This document shows, one piece after another, positions 1 through 12,059 of a stretch of 64,000 nucleotides of DNA. Below the pieces are notes generated by a model. That model had not been told where the DNA came from and did not search any database. It saw nothing but the letters and a program-made list of their open reading frames with translations. Origin of the DNA: Tanypteryx hageni. Taxonomy: Eukaryota; Arthropoda; Insecta; Odonata; Petaluridae. Position numbers and translations under genes: made by a program. Every line of letters begins with the position of its first letter. Position 1 is the stretch's first letter. Location of the stretch: the NCBI GenBank assembly GCA_028673005.1, contig CM054112.1:193151451-193215450 (forward strand), in the 5' to 3' direction.

Positions 1-538
1 TCATAACATTTGACTCTACCACGAATGCGTGGAAGAAACGGCGTGAACAAGGCAATAATGGCATACCATATAGATAAGAAGCAATATAAAAATAATTAAT
101 AACTAGCGTTATAGTTCGTCAAAAATGATGGTTCGAATTAAATAATAAATTTATATTAAAACACAAACATTTTCTTAAAGTTTCGATGCGAACACACCAA
201 TTATTTCTTTCGTTGTTGCGAGCGCTAATGCTACATAATTTTATTGTCTACAAAATTCAAAAGAATGTACACTATTACGACAACTTTAACCTGCACAACA
301 CAAGTAATAGTATTCTACGCCGCATGTTAGTTATTTAGGAAAACGCGTAATTCTGTTCCATATTTAAACCGAATTTGGTATATATAACCCCATGCAGATA
401 GCAAAAATACAGCTTTTCTTAAAGACAACAGCGTGACGGAATTACGTACATAGACGATTATATCAATAAATAGATCAGTGGTTGTGTGGTAGTAAATTAT
501 TTCAAATATACATTTGGAGTAGTAATTCCTTTTAAAAT
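1..538. other. AT-rich unique sequence, no gene seen
   Basis: This stretch is AT-rich and not repetitive. A 71-codon open frame on the minus strand has no recognisable protein character. If the neighbouring exon candidate (minus strand) is real, this is the side on which its downstream intron and next exon would lie, but I could not identify a matching continuation. Confidence 0.5.
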
Positions 539-553
539 TCAATAAATACTTAC

Positions 554-785
554 GCTCATTATTATGACATGGGGCCCGCCATCTATTTCAAAGGAATCTA
601 CGTATATGGCCCCAATGCAATCTGAGTTTGAGACTTCTTCTGGGAGGAAGTAGAAAACCTGGAGGTTTATTTTGGTTTCGTAGCATTTCTGGATCGAACG
701 GCACCTTTTAGCAACAAAAACTGCACTCTCTGAGAACACTTTCTTACCCCGTTTTCGTAATAAAATAATAACCAGCGTTACTTAA
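554..785 (-). CDS. Possible exon, weakly MBF2-like secreted protein
   Basis: A minus-strand frame without low-complexity bias is open from an upstream stop near 785 and runs into a full GTAAGT splice donor whose first base is at 553, so the exon would end at 554. The peptide has a VFSES start-like segment, two cysteines, and a C-terminal part reading IGAIYVDSFEIDGG. The order (a short hydrophobic strand, then I-x-A-I, then D-x-GG) reminds me of the insect MBF2-domain family, small secreted proteins whose biochemical role is unclear. That is a remembered pattern, not a search result. No clear 3' splice site was found; the AGs available upstream lack a strong pyrimidine tract. No continuation was recognised beyond the donor. 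A GTAAGT occurs by chance every few kilobases, so the call is tentative. It could also be a pseudogene fragment or chance. Confidence 0.28.
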
Positions 786-1444
786 TCCTTGGCTGGGTTT
801 CATCGCAATTAAATCCCTCCTCGTTTCTTCTTTTTTTTCCGTGAGATCCACGGGGATCGTTGCGCAGTCAGTTACCTTTATAGCATATTTTCCGTCTCTA
901 CTCCTCTCGTGGGGGACGACTTTCCGTCGCGAAATTCCCGTCCGTTTATTACTGTCACCCGCGACCTCCTAAATCAACCGCCCTCTCCCTCCCTCACCAC
1001 CTAACCCTCGAGTGAAAGTGTTTTCCGTCGTATATTTCAATAATAACGACTCCGCAATGGTGACGCACGAACACAAATGTTTTCTTTTATCCTTATTTTC
1101 CAGAATATTCGGGGGCCGTTAGGTGAGGGTGCGGGCTATGGTAAGGAATGCAAAAAGAGTTGCATGTGGGGGAGAACTCCTTCCGCGCGAGCCGCCACCC
1201 TTGAGAGGTCGTTGTGTCGAAAACACACGCTGAGATTCAGCAGATCCACTCTTTTGATGGCAGCGTTTATAATTAGGGGGTGTGATTAGGATGAGAATGT
1301 TTGTGTGAGAGAGAGAGACGGGGAGGGGGTTAATTTGGGAAAGGGAAGGAAAATAAGAAATACAAGACGCAGTCTTAAATGAAAAAAAAAACTCCCATTG
1401 AATGCAGGATTCATCACCAGCCTTACCTGAAATCTCGGCATAGG

Positions 1445-1452
<8 letters not shown>
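771..1452. other. Unique sequence, no gene seen
   Basis: Mixed unique sequence with a small GA run near 1308-1318. Short open frames on both strands are not protein-like. Confidence 0.4.

Positions 1453-1453
<1 letters not shown>

Positions 1454-1492
<39 letters not shown>
1454..1492 (+). repeat. (GA)n microsatellite
   Basis: About 19 uninterrupted GA units. The serine/leucine frames on the opposite strand are translations of this repeat. Confidence 0.97.
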
Positions 1493-1496
<4 letters not shown>

Positions 1497-1810
1497 ATAC
1501 GCCAAAGACTTTCACATTAGATCGCCAACCCTCTCCCCTTTTATCCCTCTCTCTTTCCGCGACCCTCAACCCTGTCCCTCCTCCCTTATTCCTCACGCGT
1601 TCGATTCCTCCATTCGAGAGACCTCACTATGTTCCTGGCAACTTAACCAAACCTTTCTTTCTCCACCCTCCCGACACTCCCCAACTCCTTGTTCGCCTGA
1701 ACCCTCCCACGTCCTCCCCCCTCCCTTAGATTGTCGATCCGCCTCCTAATTGCCCTATAATTACGGGGACCCGCCGAAAAAAGGCTCACGCGGTTTAGGT
1801 AATTGTGACG

Positions 1811-2350
1811 TGAGAGGGAGACAAGAGGGACAGTGGAGAGAAGAGAGAAAGGAGAGGGAAAAGGAAGATGGATGAGGATGGGAGAGGGTGGAGAGGATGA
1901 AGATAGAGGGGAAGAGAAAGAGGAGGGAAAGGATGGAGAGAGTGAGAGGAGAGGTTGGAGGGAGAAGAGGGAGTGAGATAAAGGAGGGGGAAAGTGAGAG
2001 AGGAGAGAAGGCAAGCGTGGAGGAATGAATGGAGAAGAGAGGAAAGCTGGTGGGGAGTCAAGAAGAACAGATTAAGAGAATGGCGGAGGAAAGAGAGGGT
2101 AGAGAGAAAAGAGGGATGCTCATGGAGGAAAGGAATGAAGAAACAGAGGGTATTAGTATAAGAAAACATGAACTGTGCGAATAAGGAGGAAGCGGAGGGA
2201 AGAATAGAGGAGTATAAAGATAGAAAAATGCCTAGTGTTAAATATAATAATGATTACGATAAAGAAGGAAAAGTAAAATGGACAAGAATTGTCACGGCAA
2301 GAAATGGCAAGAGAGAATGGAGGGAGGGGGAGGGATAGATAAAAGATGAA
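1811..2350 (+). repeat. Polypurine (G/A) low-complexity block
   Basis: The plus strand is almost entirely G and A, built from degenerate GGAGA, GAGAGG and GGAAA words, with only scattered T. The opposite strand is therefore pyrimidine-rich and lacks stop codons, which yields meaningless Ser/Leu/Pro open frames. Confidence 0.9.
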
Positions 2351-2439
2351 TTACTACGCCCCGTGGGAGAGAACGGCGCGGAATACCCGCTGACACAGCG
2401 TCACATCGTGCGGGGCCGGGGTCAAACGGGGGTGACATC

Positions 2440-2540
2440 TACTGCTGTCTAAACAGCCGGAGTGGTAGGTGGAAGCATCCGCTTACCAAACGTAAGTCTG
2501 CGGGTTTAAATCCTTCCTCAGGAGCAAGCACATTCGATGT
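2440..2540 (+). repeat. tRNA-like segment, possible SINE head
   Basis: The segment contains a B-box-like GGGTTTAAATCC (2499-2510) preceded at normal distance by an A-box-like TGGTAGGTGG (2463-2472). Between them, GCTTA and TAAGT can pair around a 7-base loop, as in an anticodon arm. Position 33 of that loop is not T and the acceptor stem is not convincing, so a functional tRNA is unlikely. A tRNA-derived SINE or tRNA pseudogene fits better. Confidence 0.4.
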
Positions 2541-4539
2541 TCGCTGTCGTCATTGTTAGGCGCTCGATCTCTTGTCAACCATTGGTGTATAGACTTGGGA
2601 AATATAAAAAGCGTGCTAAAATATTTATATAAATTCATGACATTATTATCCCAAGGGTTTAAATATATACATCTCTCTTTACATATTCAAGATATATTTC
2701 TTCTAACATGTTTCTCAACTTTTCAGTCAATTCATTTTCGAAAAATGCCGTGCAGCTATTATCATTTCTTCAGAACTTCCTTAACCCAAATACTCGCATT
2801 TTTCAAAAATGAAAAATACCTCCCGTAATTTACAAAAAGTGCGCGAGCGCAGCTCCGGAACAATCAACACCTCATTAGGCGGTTGTTACATCCCCGTGAT
2901 AAATGGCGCGGAGAAGTTTTCTTAATCACTGTATCATTGAGAGAGTGCTGCAACTTTTAAAAGAGTTCGAGCGAGAGAAAAAAACTCGAGACGGTGCTCC
3001 TTGCATGGAGTCGGGATAAACTAGGGGGAGGAGCGAAATCTTCCGCCTAGTTTCAACAATAACCGTTATCCCCCCTCCCTTCACGGTACCTCATCTTAAT
3101 CCCCCCCCACCCTCACCGGCGAGTTTGTGCACTTTATGGCCAACGAGACATCTCGGCTGTGAAACTTGAACGAATCCTGGCCCTTCGCCGTTTTGGTAGC
3201 AGGTGTCGGAAAGTGGATTGCTGGAGGATGAACTTGCAGAATGGATTGTGAGAGAAGCATGGCAATGGATCCAAAGGGGTGGGTTTATGGTACCGGGGGA
3301 GGGGAGGGAAGGGAGGTTCTTGTGAGCGAAGAATAAAGTGGTCGAGGAAGAGAGCGAGCACGAAAGAACGGGGCCGGCACATGCGGAGGAACTGCGGCGT
3401 TCATCTCACCCTCCACCTCGATCATCAATAGGCGCCCTCCGGTAGGAGTACAAAAGTGGTTCCCAGAATCCCAGAAGTGCACTACGAATGCGTAGCTTAT
3501 TACATCGAGACCTCGCTTGCATCCTAGACTCGCTCACCTATTTGTGGCTGGGGCTGATGGGGGTTAATAAGGGAAAAATGAGGGAAGGAGGGTGGGTAGA
3601 GAGAGAGAAGAGATAATCTACGTGGAATAAACGGGTGTATTGAATGCGCCTCCCCACTACACGCTATGCTGTCAAAGGTATCCTCCCCTCCTTGAGAGAA
3701 TTACGGAGAGAAAGAGCACCGAATGGAAGAAGCCTGTACACACATTCTGGCCTAATGCATTGTGATTGATTAGGTGCGGACGATAACCCATCTGCCCGCG
3801 TATTTCCGCGTGAAAAGGAAGAAAAATGGTGGGTGTGCCACGCCGAAATCGTCGGCGAAACGGTCCGAAGAGGGCGAAAAATTCATCGAGCGTTCTGCGA
3901 AATAAATTAGCCGAGAAAAGGCAACGAGCGACCCGCGAAATAAATACGGAAAAGAAAAGAGTGATTCGCCGGATGCTACGATAAGATCGAAAAATATATC
4001 TCCTTCCTCCTCCAAATCCACCTCCTTCCTACGAAATAAAACGAATCTTCGATTGTCCCCCCGTGTTGGACGATTTCTCGCGAAACAAGTGAACCGGCAC
4101 GGGCGGAGCAGGTGATGCTCGCAATATCTCCTATATAGTACCTCCTCGCTTCTGGTTCTTTCTTTTCCGAATGCGGAAAGGTATGCGACCCATCTGGCGC
4201 CGTTCTGATGCCGAAAACGGTGAAAAATCACTCCATCCGCCGTTTTCTCCCGCGGAAAACCAATACTATAGTATGTTTGTACGGAATTCGTAAACGGACT
4301 TAAAATTCGGACGGATACGAAAAGAAAACGCATTTTTCGATTCTTTTTGTCATGCCACCGATATCCTCCCAGGAGACTTAACAGTTGTGTCTCTCTTCGG
4401 ATGTTTTTTATATCTCCGATATTTTGTTTCTTGTTTCGTTTCGCTAGGCAAATGCGGCCTCAGCCATTACGTCAGTATGCTGGATGGGAGGAGATGAGTA
4501 TGGCGAAGGAAAACGGACGGGAATTTTGGACTAGGCAAT

Positions 4540-4540
<1 letters not shown>
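2541..4540. other. Unique sequence, no gene seen
   Basis: Ordinary AT/GC-mixed sequence with short purine runs near 3590-3615 and 3700-3715. A 187-codon open frame on the minus strand (3770-4333) is not recognisable and is listed among the rejected items. Confidence 0.4.

Positions 4541-4542
<2 letters not shown>

Positions 4543-4617
<75 letters not shown>
4543..4617 (+). repeat. Compound (AT)n(GA)n microsatellite
   Basis: About 21 AT units (to 4585) pass directly into about 16 AG units. The array abuts a long polypurine block. Confidence 0.97.
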
Positions 4618-4619
<2 letters not shown>

Positions 4620-5330
4620 AACGGAGAAAAGGAAGGAGTGCTGTGCGGGGAGGGAGAAGGAAGAGGGGAGAACGAGATAAGGCATAAGATGGGCATAATG
4701 GGTGTGACAGGTGCTGGGATTCGGGCGGATGACTAGGCGAAGTGGCAGGGAGAGGAAGAGAGACGGGCAAAGGAACGGCGCGGGGCTAGGGAGGGGCGTG
4801 GAGAAAAGAAACGGGGAGGGAGTGAAAAAGAGATGAAGCGATGGAGCGAAAAGGAGTAGGAGAAAAGGACAGGAAAAGATAATCGGGGAAGCAGGGAAGG
4901 AAATGGCAACGTAGGAGGAAGACTAGAAGATGAAGGGAGCGGAGATGGAAAGGGGTAATGAGAGAGACGTCAAGGAGGAAGACGAGAAAGAGTGATGGTA
5001 GAGAAAGCACTCGAGTGTGGAAGAGAAGAATAGATGGGAGTGAAAGGAACGGTCGGACGAAGGAGAAGAATAAGAAAAGAGGGCGGGGGCAAATGGAGGA
5101 AGGGATAAAGAAAAGGGTCCCGGAGAGACGCGGAGAATTTTAAGAATCGAGGGCGGAGGCGAGAGTAATGGAAAGAAATCATCGAGATATAGAGAAAAGA
5201 CAGAATGGAACGCGAGGAATGGGAAGCATTTCAAAATGGAGCGATGGGGAAAAAATCGAACGAGGGACAAATGAGGTAAAATTGAGAATGATGGAGAGAG
5301 AATTTCGGGAGATGGAAGAACAGAGTTAAA
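4618..5330 (+). repeat. Polypurine block about 700 bp long
   Basis: The plus strand is strongly G/A-biased throughout (GGAGAA, GAAAGG, AGAGAG words), degenerate rather than tandem. It continues the purine strand of the adjacent GA array, which suggests one repeat-derived domain of different ages. Confidence 0.85.
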
Positions 5331-6235
5331 ACGTACCAAGGGTCAAAATAAGGTCCTTTCGCGCAACGAATCGCAGCGTCTTTTTCGAAATTAAAAATAA
5401 ATCGATCTCGGCCATTTTGATCTAGTATGTGGCCCTTCTCTTTTACGCGGAAAGAGTGGTGATCCGGGCGACGGAATTCTAAATATACAAAACTTTTTGC
5501 GCAATTCTCTCCCTAAAATTTGATTAATAACTCGCGACATACGCCCAACTGTGCGACGCTAGGACGCTGGCGCAACGTTTAAAACTGTCGACCATTTATT
5601 ATAAAAAAAAGTTCTCCGTTAAACAGTCGCCGCGGGAATTTCACTCCTCCTACTCCAATGGATATACTGCGACGATGAAACTCGACGCCGCAAAGAGAGT
5701 TTAGCATCTTCCATTTTTTTCGGAGCGGGGAACAATTTCAAAACAACGGAGCGAGGCGCCCAAGTTCTTTCTTTCTTTCTCTCTCTCTCTCTTCACCGAG
5801 ATAAATTCGCCCGATTACATTAGGCTTAACATACACGCCGCAATCTTCCGTTTGGAGGTCATGGATACGACTGATCCACGTTTCCAGCGAGTCTGTTGCC
5901 AGATTATGCCTCCCGTTACGGAACGTGTCATCCCGAAAAATAGACCGGCGTCTCGATCATCTTGAGCAAGAGCTCTTCGCGCCGCGGTTCTCAACGATCA
6001 CGAGCGAACGCTGCGGTTCTCTGCTTCCAAATAGGAGCTGGGTCACCATAGTAATGCGTATTTATGAATTTTGATGAGCGTTCTCCAAGCGCCTCAAGAT
6101 CCGTGTAAAGAAATCTGCCGCAGAAACGAACAAAACAAAGCGGAAACGAACTTCGTCGCGTATATTGTCCAACCATTTCATTTCCTCCAGCCCGTAGTCT
6201 TTTCCGAAAACTTCCTCCGCACATTAATGGCAATT
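5331..6235. other. Unique sequence, no gene seen
   Basis: No repeat and no protein-like frame, apart from a short CTTT/CT run near 5768-5792. Confidence 0.4.
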
Positions 6236-6285
6236 ATAGTCCAAGAGGCTGATTAACCAGAAATATAAACAAACAAACAAACAAA
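6230..6285 (+). repeat. 3' tail of a dispersed repeat with (AAAC)n
   Basis: The motif CCAAGAGGCTGATTARCC begins at 6241 and is followed by an A-rich stretch and an AAAC repeat. The same motif recurs at 9264, there followed by a CA repeat: 23 of 25 bases match. A shared 3' word followed by a short simple repeat is typical of SINE or LINE 3' ends. Confidence 0.6.
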
Positions 6286-6599
6286 TCCGTCCACACATTG
6301 TAGAAAGCTGCAAACAACTCCACGTTCTGAGCAGGAATAGAATAACTGAACGAAAACCATTCTGGGTGAGAGCAAAGCCTCATATTTCGCTATGCCCTCT
6401 TCTGGCGACATAGACGCCATACGCGCAAACACACGGACAGCCGCGAGCTAGCACGCACGCACACCGCCTATCTACCCTCCCAGGCGCCATTCCACCACTC
6501 CCTCCGGACATGCAGTCATCAAGTTCGTCGGGGTCGCGGGAGAGCAGAAGCAGCAGAAGCGGCGGCAACCGCTCATAAAACTGGGATGGATGGCTCTGC

Positions 6600-6900
6600 A
6601 GCAGAAGCATCTTCGGAGGGAGAGAGAAAGGGATGGAGGTAAGGAGAGGGGGGAAGGAGAGAGGGATAGAGAGAGTGAAAGAGAGAGGTATTGAAAGAGA
6701 GAGAGAGGGATTGAAATAGGGAGAGGGAGTGAAGGAGAGAGAGAGTGGGAGAGAATGAGAAACAGCGGGAGAAAGAGAGGGAGTTGTAACCAGGGAGAAA
6801 TAGGAGGAGAGAAAGGAGGGAGCGTTCCGTGGTCGGCTTGGGAGACGGGGGTGGAAGGAAGAAAGACTAAGCGAGACCACGTGACGAAGCAGCAGGCGTG
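6600..6900 (+). repeat. GA-rich low-complexity block
   Basis: Degenerate GAGAGAGG and GGAGAGAGAG runs dominate 6620-6790. The long Leu/Ser/Pro frames opposite are repeat translations. Confidence 0.85.
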
Positions 6901-8940
6901 GAAAAGCTGAGCCAACCTCGATATTAAGCAGTGACTCGGCAGCATCACCTCCTACTCGTCCTCTCTTCACTCCACTCACACACACATATACTCTCTCGTA
7001 CACACCATTCTCTCTCTCTCTCCCAACCGATCCCACACACATCCACACAACAGTCATCACCTCGCAATCTTTCACCCTCGCCCTCGTACCCTGCAGCTCC
7101 TCCACATGCTCCCTCTCATACTCTCTCCTCCCCCGCCATCTCCCGCCGCAAAACTCATCTTCTCCTCCCCCTTACGAACGGGTAGCGTTAAGAGATTCAC
7201 TTAAGGTATCGACCGATGAAGGAGGAAAGAGTTTTCTCTCTCTCACGGCGCGTTCGACCAAGTGTAATTAAATTGGTCCCGCGGAAAATGCACCGCGTCA
7301 TGGGAAACGCATTTTTCCCTCGACGCCATCGATTGGAGGAAGTGCATCGCCGATCGGATGGTTCTGAGAAATGACGCGGCGGAATGGGAGGAGAAGGTTT
7401 CGCATTGTGTCGCTATAAACGTTTCGTTTTTGATCGGTGATGCGCCTCGTTAAAAATGACCGATAAAATTTTCCGCGCCTTATGGCGTCCTCGTTTTCTT
7501 ACTCGCGAAAACGTCGACGGACTGGAGTGTGTGTGTGTGTGTGTGCGCGTATGGGTGTGTGTATATATTGTCGCTATGATAAAAGTCCACTTAAAAAAAA
7601 ACGAACGCGCGGACATGAGAGTTAGAATGCCGCCTTAAAAAATAATGAGCCGACCTTGTTAACTTGCCAACGACTTGCACCCCGTTGTTACGAGAGAGAG
7701 CTTTGACAGAAGGTGAGTCACGGGAAAGAAGCTTCGCAGTTTTTAAAAATATTGCATAATGAAGAAAAACGGCTGTTTACGTTAGCGTCGTTGAAGCAAG
7801 AAACAATGGAATTTTTTCGATTCTCCAACGATAAGAAAATAATTTATTTACACTTAAGTATTCTCTCCGGAGCTATTCTTTAGCTAATCGGTGCGGTGCG
7901 CTATCGCGAAAACGTTTTGAACGAAACAATGGCATCGCAACGGAAGCCTCTTAAAAACATTTTATCTAGGTTATAATATTAAGCCATGAGCAACACCTAT
8001 GTACCCACACATCGGCTTTCGCTCGTATCTTCGTTTACGGCGCGATTCTCGCCTTCTCGAAGCGGCGCACAAAGACTAAAGGAAAAATGTCGGAGTTTCA
8101 ATTTCAAAACGCCGACAACGGGCGGAGGGAAGATAATTCTTAATTAAACAGCGCGTGACGCTATCCTTATCGGGGAAAAATTGCGAAGGAACGCTCAAGG
8201 GCCATCGGCAAACATCCACGAACAACTAACTTATAAAAGAATACACACGCACGCAGGGACGAGGTAAATAGGATGACGAACGAGAATCAATAAGGGCAAC
8301 GCACGCGAAGAGTTGCGCCCGAGAGACGAGCCTTTTGAAGATCGAAGAAAGTCATCCACAAATGGTAATAGACATCCATCCATTTTGAAGGAAAAAATAT
8401 TGCGTCCGACGCCCATGACGGCGCCGAAGGATCGACCCCGTATGCGCTGCGGTCGAAGGAGACCTGGCTTCTCCCCTCCCCTCCACAACCTCTCACAAGC
8501 CTTTTGGGCCCTCCTCCTATCTCTCTTTCTCCCCTTTCGCTTCGCAGATTCCCCCAAGGAGCCGAGAAACGTTCGGTTCGTGCCAACCAATGACCTCCAC
8601 TTTGTTTTCTCTCGGCGAGGGAAAAAGGTCACGGAGGCTAAAGTGACGGCACTTTGTAGGAGCCAACTTTCCCTCCATCCCATCCAACATCCCCATTTTC
8701 TCTCCCTTTCTCCGTCTTCCTGCCCGCGCTGCACTGGAGACTTCGATGTCTCACTCTTATCTTACCGCGATCCGCGTACAATGAGGAACCCTTTTCGGGC
8801 GACCGGTCTGATTGAAACATTCCTTGGCCTCTTTTTGAACCGAAGGATAATTTCGTGTTTATCCTCTCTCAATCTTGCCCCAAAGCAAATGAAACATTTT
8901 GGGTTACTAACGAAAATGTCCTTGAAAAATAAATAATTAC
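6901..8940. other. Unique sequence with small CT and GT runs
   Basis: A CT/CA-rich patch lies at 6970-7160 and a short (TG)n at 7528-7567. The rest is unique, CpG-rich sequence. Open frames of 60-207 codons (for example 8313-8936 on plus) show no recognisable domain. Confidence 0.4.
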
Positions 8941-8944
8941 CTTA

Positions 8945-9125
8945 AGGCCTGCAAGTCACCTTTTTGGTGGATGGCAGGGGGTGCCGTGCAACAAGGGTTT
9001 ATAGTTTTCCTACGTTATCTTTTCCTATTATGTTCTAGGGAAAACCGATCCTCTATATCGCTCCGTTCTGCAATCGATCTCGCGAATCTTATCCTCGTTG
9101 TCGATAAGAAGAAGAAGAAACGATA
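8945..9125 (+). repeat. Copy 1 of an insect-type dispersed repeat
   Basis: The copy opens with CTGCAAGTCACC, a short T spacer and GGTGGATGGCAGGGGG. The CACC/GGTG pair can form a small hairpin. It then reads through AGGGAAAACCGATC, TCGCTCCGT and CGAATCTTATCCTCG. The same series of words, more diverged, is found in reverse orientation at 51223-51419. From memory, this word order is a frequent dispersed repeat in orthopteran and other insect genomes; I do not know its class with certainty. Confidence 0.65.
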
Positions 9126-9257
9126 GGATGAGCATGGCTACATTTCAGACGACCTCCTCATACGTTCCTCTGAAGCGTTTATTGCCACAGGTGTTACCAA
9201 TATCATTTATTTACGAATATACCGATCTAAATGACAAAAGAGACCGATTCGATCTAT

Positions 9258-9302
9258 AATAATCCAAGAGGCTGATTAGCCAAAAATACACACACACAAC
9301 AA
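9258..9302 (+). repeat. 3' tail of a dispersed repeat with (CA)n
   Basis: This carries the same CCAAGAGGCTGATTARCC word as the copy at 6241 and is followed by AAAAATA and a CA run. It lies about 150 bp downstream of the repeat starting at 8945, so it could be the tail of that element, or a separate insertion. Confidence 0.55.
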
Positions 9303-11460
9303 TTCGATGCTCTGGTTTCGGAAACTTTCAAATGATATAAAGCTTAAAAATCGGCATTTAACCACCATATTCAATCAAAACGAAAGGAGGAATGCAAAAA
9401 GTTCCCGGATTTACTTTTCATCGCAATGACCACACTTTCGACTCACGAAAAAAACCTAAACGTAAAAGAGCCGCGTCGAACCGCGAAGCAACGACTACCG
9501 GGAGGAGCTTAATTTCTGCGAGCGCGAGAATTTTATAAATATATAAAAAACACGCGAGGATGACAAACGCGCAAACAAACCGACGCGGACCTTTTTTGCT
9601 TAATACGCCCGAAAACATTTCTCTCCCCGAAATTAATTCTTCAAACCGAAAATGAGGGGGGCGTTCTCTTCTGGAAGGGGCGCCGAGGGAAAAAAAGCCA
9701 TAATCATGTCCGCTACCCAATTTACCACGGTGGTCCGAGATGGCGTGCGTCGTACGTATATCTATATATATGTGTGTGTGTGTGTTTACATAAATTTTTA
9801 CGTCGTTACTTCGTCTCCTTTACGCCATTCGACACAAAAATGGGCGCGGCGCTCCCTCTGGCGGACGGAGGCGGAATATGCGCTCCTCGCTATGCGACGC
9901 GGGAAACGACGCCACCGCCCAACAAGCTATGAAAATTTCACGTCCATCCGGATGAAAGAGCTTCGTGCGGCGTTAGTTACAATTAAAAAAAAGGAAAAAA
10001 AAGGGTTCCGTTGCATGACCGGGAGAATGAGACCTCGCCTCTTTATGTCCGACATTAACAAAAAAAAGAACCTCTGATCCTTTTCCTCCCAACACCCATT
10101 TCCCTATCCACCTTATCCTTCCTCCCCCTACCCTCGAAGCTGTTATCTTGTGTGTGTGTGTGCGCGTGTGAGGGGGTGGAAAGAGGAGGAGGTGGGAGGA
10201 AAGGGGAGGGAGTATTTCGAAAAGCGAACCACGTGAAACGGCTTAAATACAGCCTCCTTCCCGAGAAGATTGCAGTCATTAGCCGTCCGAGGGGGAAAAA
10301 GGGGTGAGCTCACGGTGACACGCGCGCGCGAGGTGTTTTTCTCGAATCTTTTACTCTTTACCTCTGTCTCTCTCCTCCCCCTTTGTCGCACGCACGCACA
10401 TGCGGACAGACAAAGTGGAAGTGGCTATCGGGTTAAAAAAAAGTCTTCGGAAGGAATGTGCTCCTCGCCTGACTTCGCGCTTTCTGTTTTAACGTCCGCC
10501 CTCGAGTGGCATCTTCGTCGAATTGTTATTCCGCCCGGCGAGTGCGAAGCGGCGAGGAAGCTATGGGCGGAATTGGTCGGGAGATGCGAAGGGAAAAGCC
10601 GAGAGGATCGATCCGCTGGGGCCCGCTAAGGAGAAACGTGCGAGGTTCTTTCCCGTTAAAAATATTCTCCCCGGCGAGGAGAAAGGGCGAACATCTTACG
10701 GGGAAAATGAACGAACTGCGATCGGAACGATGCTGTTCTCGGGAACCCGCATAATTCTACATCACGGGGTTTTGGAATTCTGAATGAAAAACTAATTGTT
10801 TATGTACATAGGAGTGAAATGAAAAAGAGGATATGTACTATGTATTAGATCGGTGAAAACAAAGCAAGATGACGCGGATTTCGATAAAATACCGTTTCAA
10901 CAAAAGTGAACGGTTGCGAGCATTTAAAAGGAATGCCGTGAGCGGTGGCAAAATTAAATTCTTCTATACGCAACGCTATCTCAAACACGTTCTCAGGCGG
11001 TCAATGAGACTCAAAACCTACGATTTCGTCCTACTTTGAATAAAAGGACAAAAAAATCTTCGAGGAAATAAAAATTTACAACATTTTCCGCTACATAAAA
11101 AAGGTCAAATGATTACGAACCTCGCTTAGATATCACGCACTTCAAAACAAAGAAATGTAGATGAAACGGAAAACTTGAACTATCCTTCAAGAAATTAAAA
11201 TGCAGACGAGAAAATATCCCTTTCTACTGCGTCGCCAGAAACTTTTACGCATGACTTAACAATCTGCAATGAACGTTCCAGGGAATGTTTAGCTAGCGCT
11301 ACAAAACAAAAGGGACATTTCATCATTCGTTTTGGCTGCAATTTAATTAGCCTATCTCTGAGAATTTTCTTTCCGGCACAGTGCAAAAGTATTAAAATTA
11401 TCGAACGGGCCAACAGATTAAAAAGATACTCAATTGCTAATTAAAAGTCGAACGCATCAA
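9303..11460. other. Unique sequence, no gene seen
   Basis: Short TA/TG (9758-9786) and GT (10148-10168) runs are present. Frames of 70-140 codons on both strands overlap each other and are not protein-like. Confidence 0.4.
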
Positions 11461-11469
11461 AATTATGAG

Positions 11470-12055
11470 TCGTCTTGACCTATTTTGGTTCCTCCAGCCT
11501 GGTAACCTTCAAACATTACCTCATCATCATCACCATGCTGCTGTCCGAAAACAGGTTTTAGCTGAATCGCTGCCTTCTTCTCTCTCTCCCTAGAAGCCTC
11601 TTTTATACCTCTATAAGTACTATATTCCTGCTTTATATTCTCTAATATTCCTATTCTTTTTCTCAATCTTCCTCTTCTTCCACTAATTTTGCCTTCTAAG
11701 ATCGTCCTTTGTAAACACAGTCTTCTCAATATGTGCCCTATCCAATTTGCTTTTCTTTTCCTGATTGTTTTTATTAGCATCCTTTCTTCTCCCACCATTT
11801 CTAATACTTCTTCGTTTCTCTTCCTCTCTGTCCATTTCACTTTCATCACCCTCCTCCATACCCATATCTCAAAACTTTCTAAATATTTTCCTCCTTTCTC
11901 CTTACCGTCCACGTCTCTGCATCATAAAGAGCTATGCTCCATATGTAGCATTTCGCTAATTTCTTCCTTGTTTCTAAATTTATTTTCTTGCACCCATAAT
12001 ACCTTGAGCAGTTTATGCGCGCGGAATTTACATCTACTCCGCTCTCCGAGTCTGT
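11470..12055 (-). pseudogene. LINE reverse-transcriptase C-terminus, RTE-like, broken
   Basis: The minus-strand translation gives the tail of a non-LTR retrotransposon polymerase. An upstream part reads INLETRKKLAKCYIWSIALY and DAETWTVRRKEE (about 12010-11902). After a frameshift near 11900 it continues with KYLESFEIWVWRR, KVKWTERKRNEEVL and NWIGHILRR. These blocks follow the RT domain, at the C-terminal side of the polymerase, in RTE-type and related arthropod LINEs. The catalytic YxDD region, the endonuclease and everything upstream are absent. The upstream frame also meets a stop before about 12050. The terminal codons are GAT-rich, which may mark the element's 3' end. It is a 5'-truncated, dead copy. 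Clade assignment is from memory. Confidence 0.8.
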
Positions 12056-12059
12056 TAAT

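Noticed and set aside
2440..2540. Functional tRNA gene
   Set aside because: Loop position 33 is not T and no acceptor stem is apparent; kept only as a tRNA-like repeat.
3770..4333. 187-codon minus-strand frame
   Set aside because: Ordinary composition, but no family resemblance, no signal sequence and no supporting signals; chance frames of this size are expected in CpG-rich DNA.
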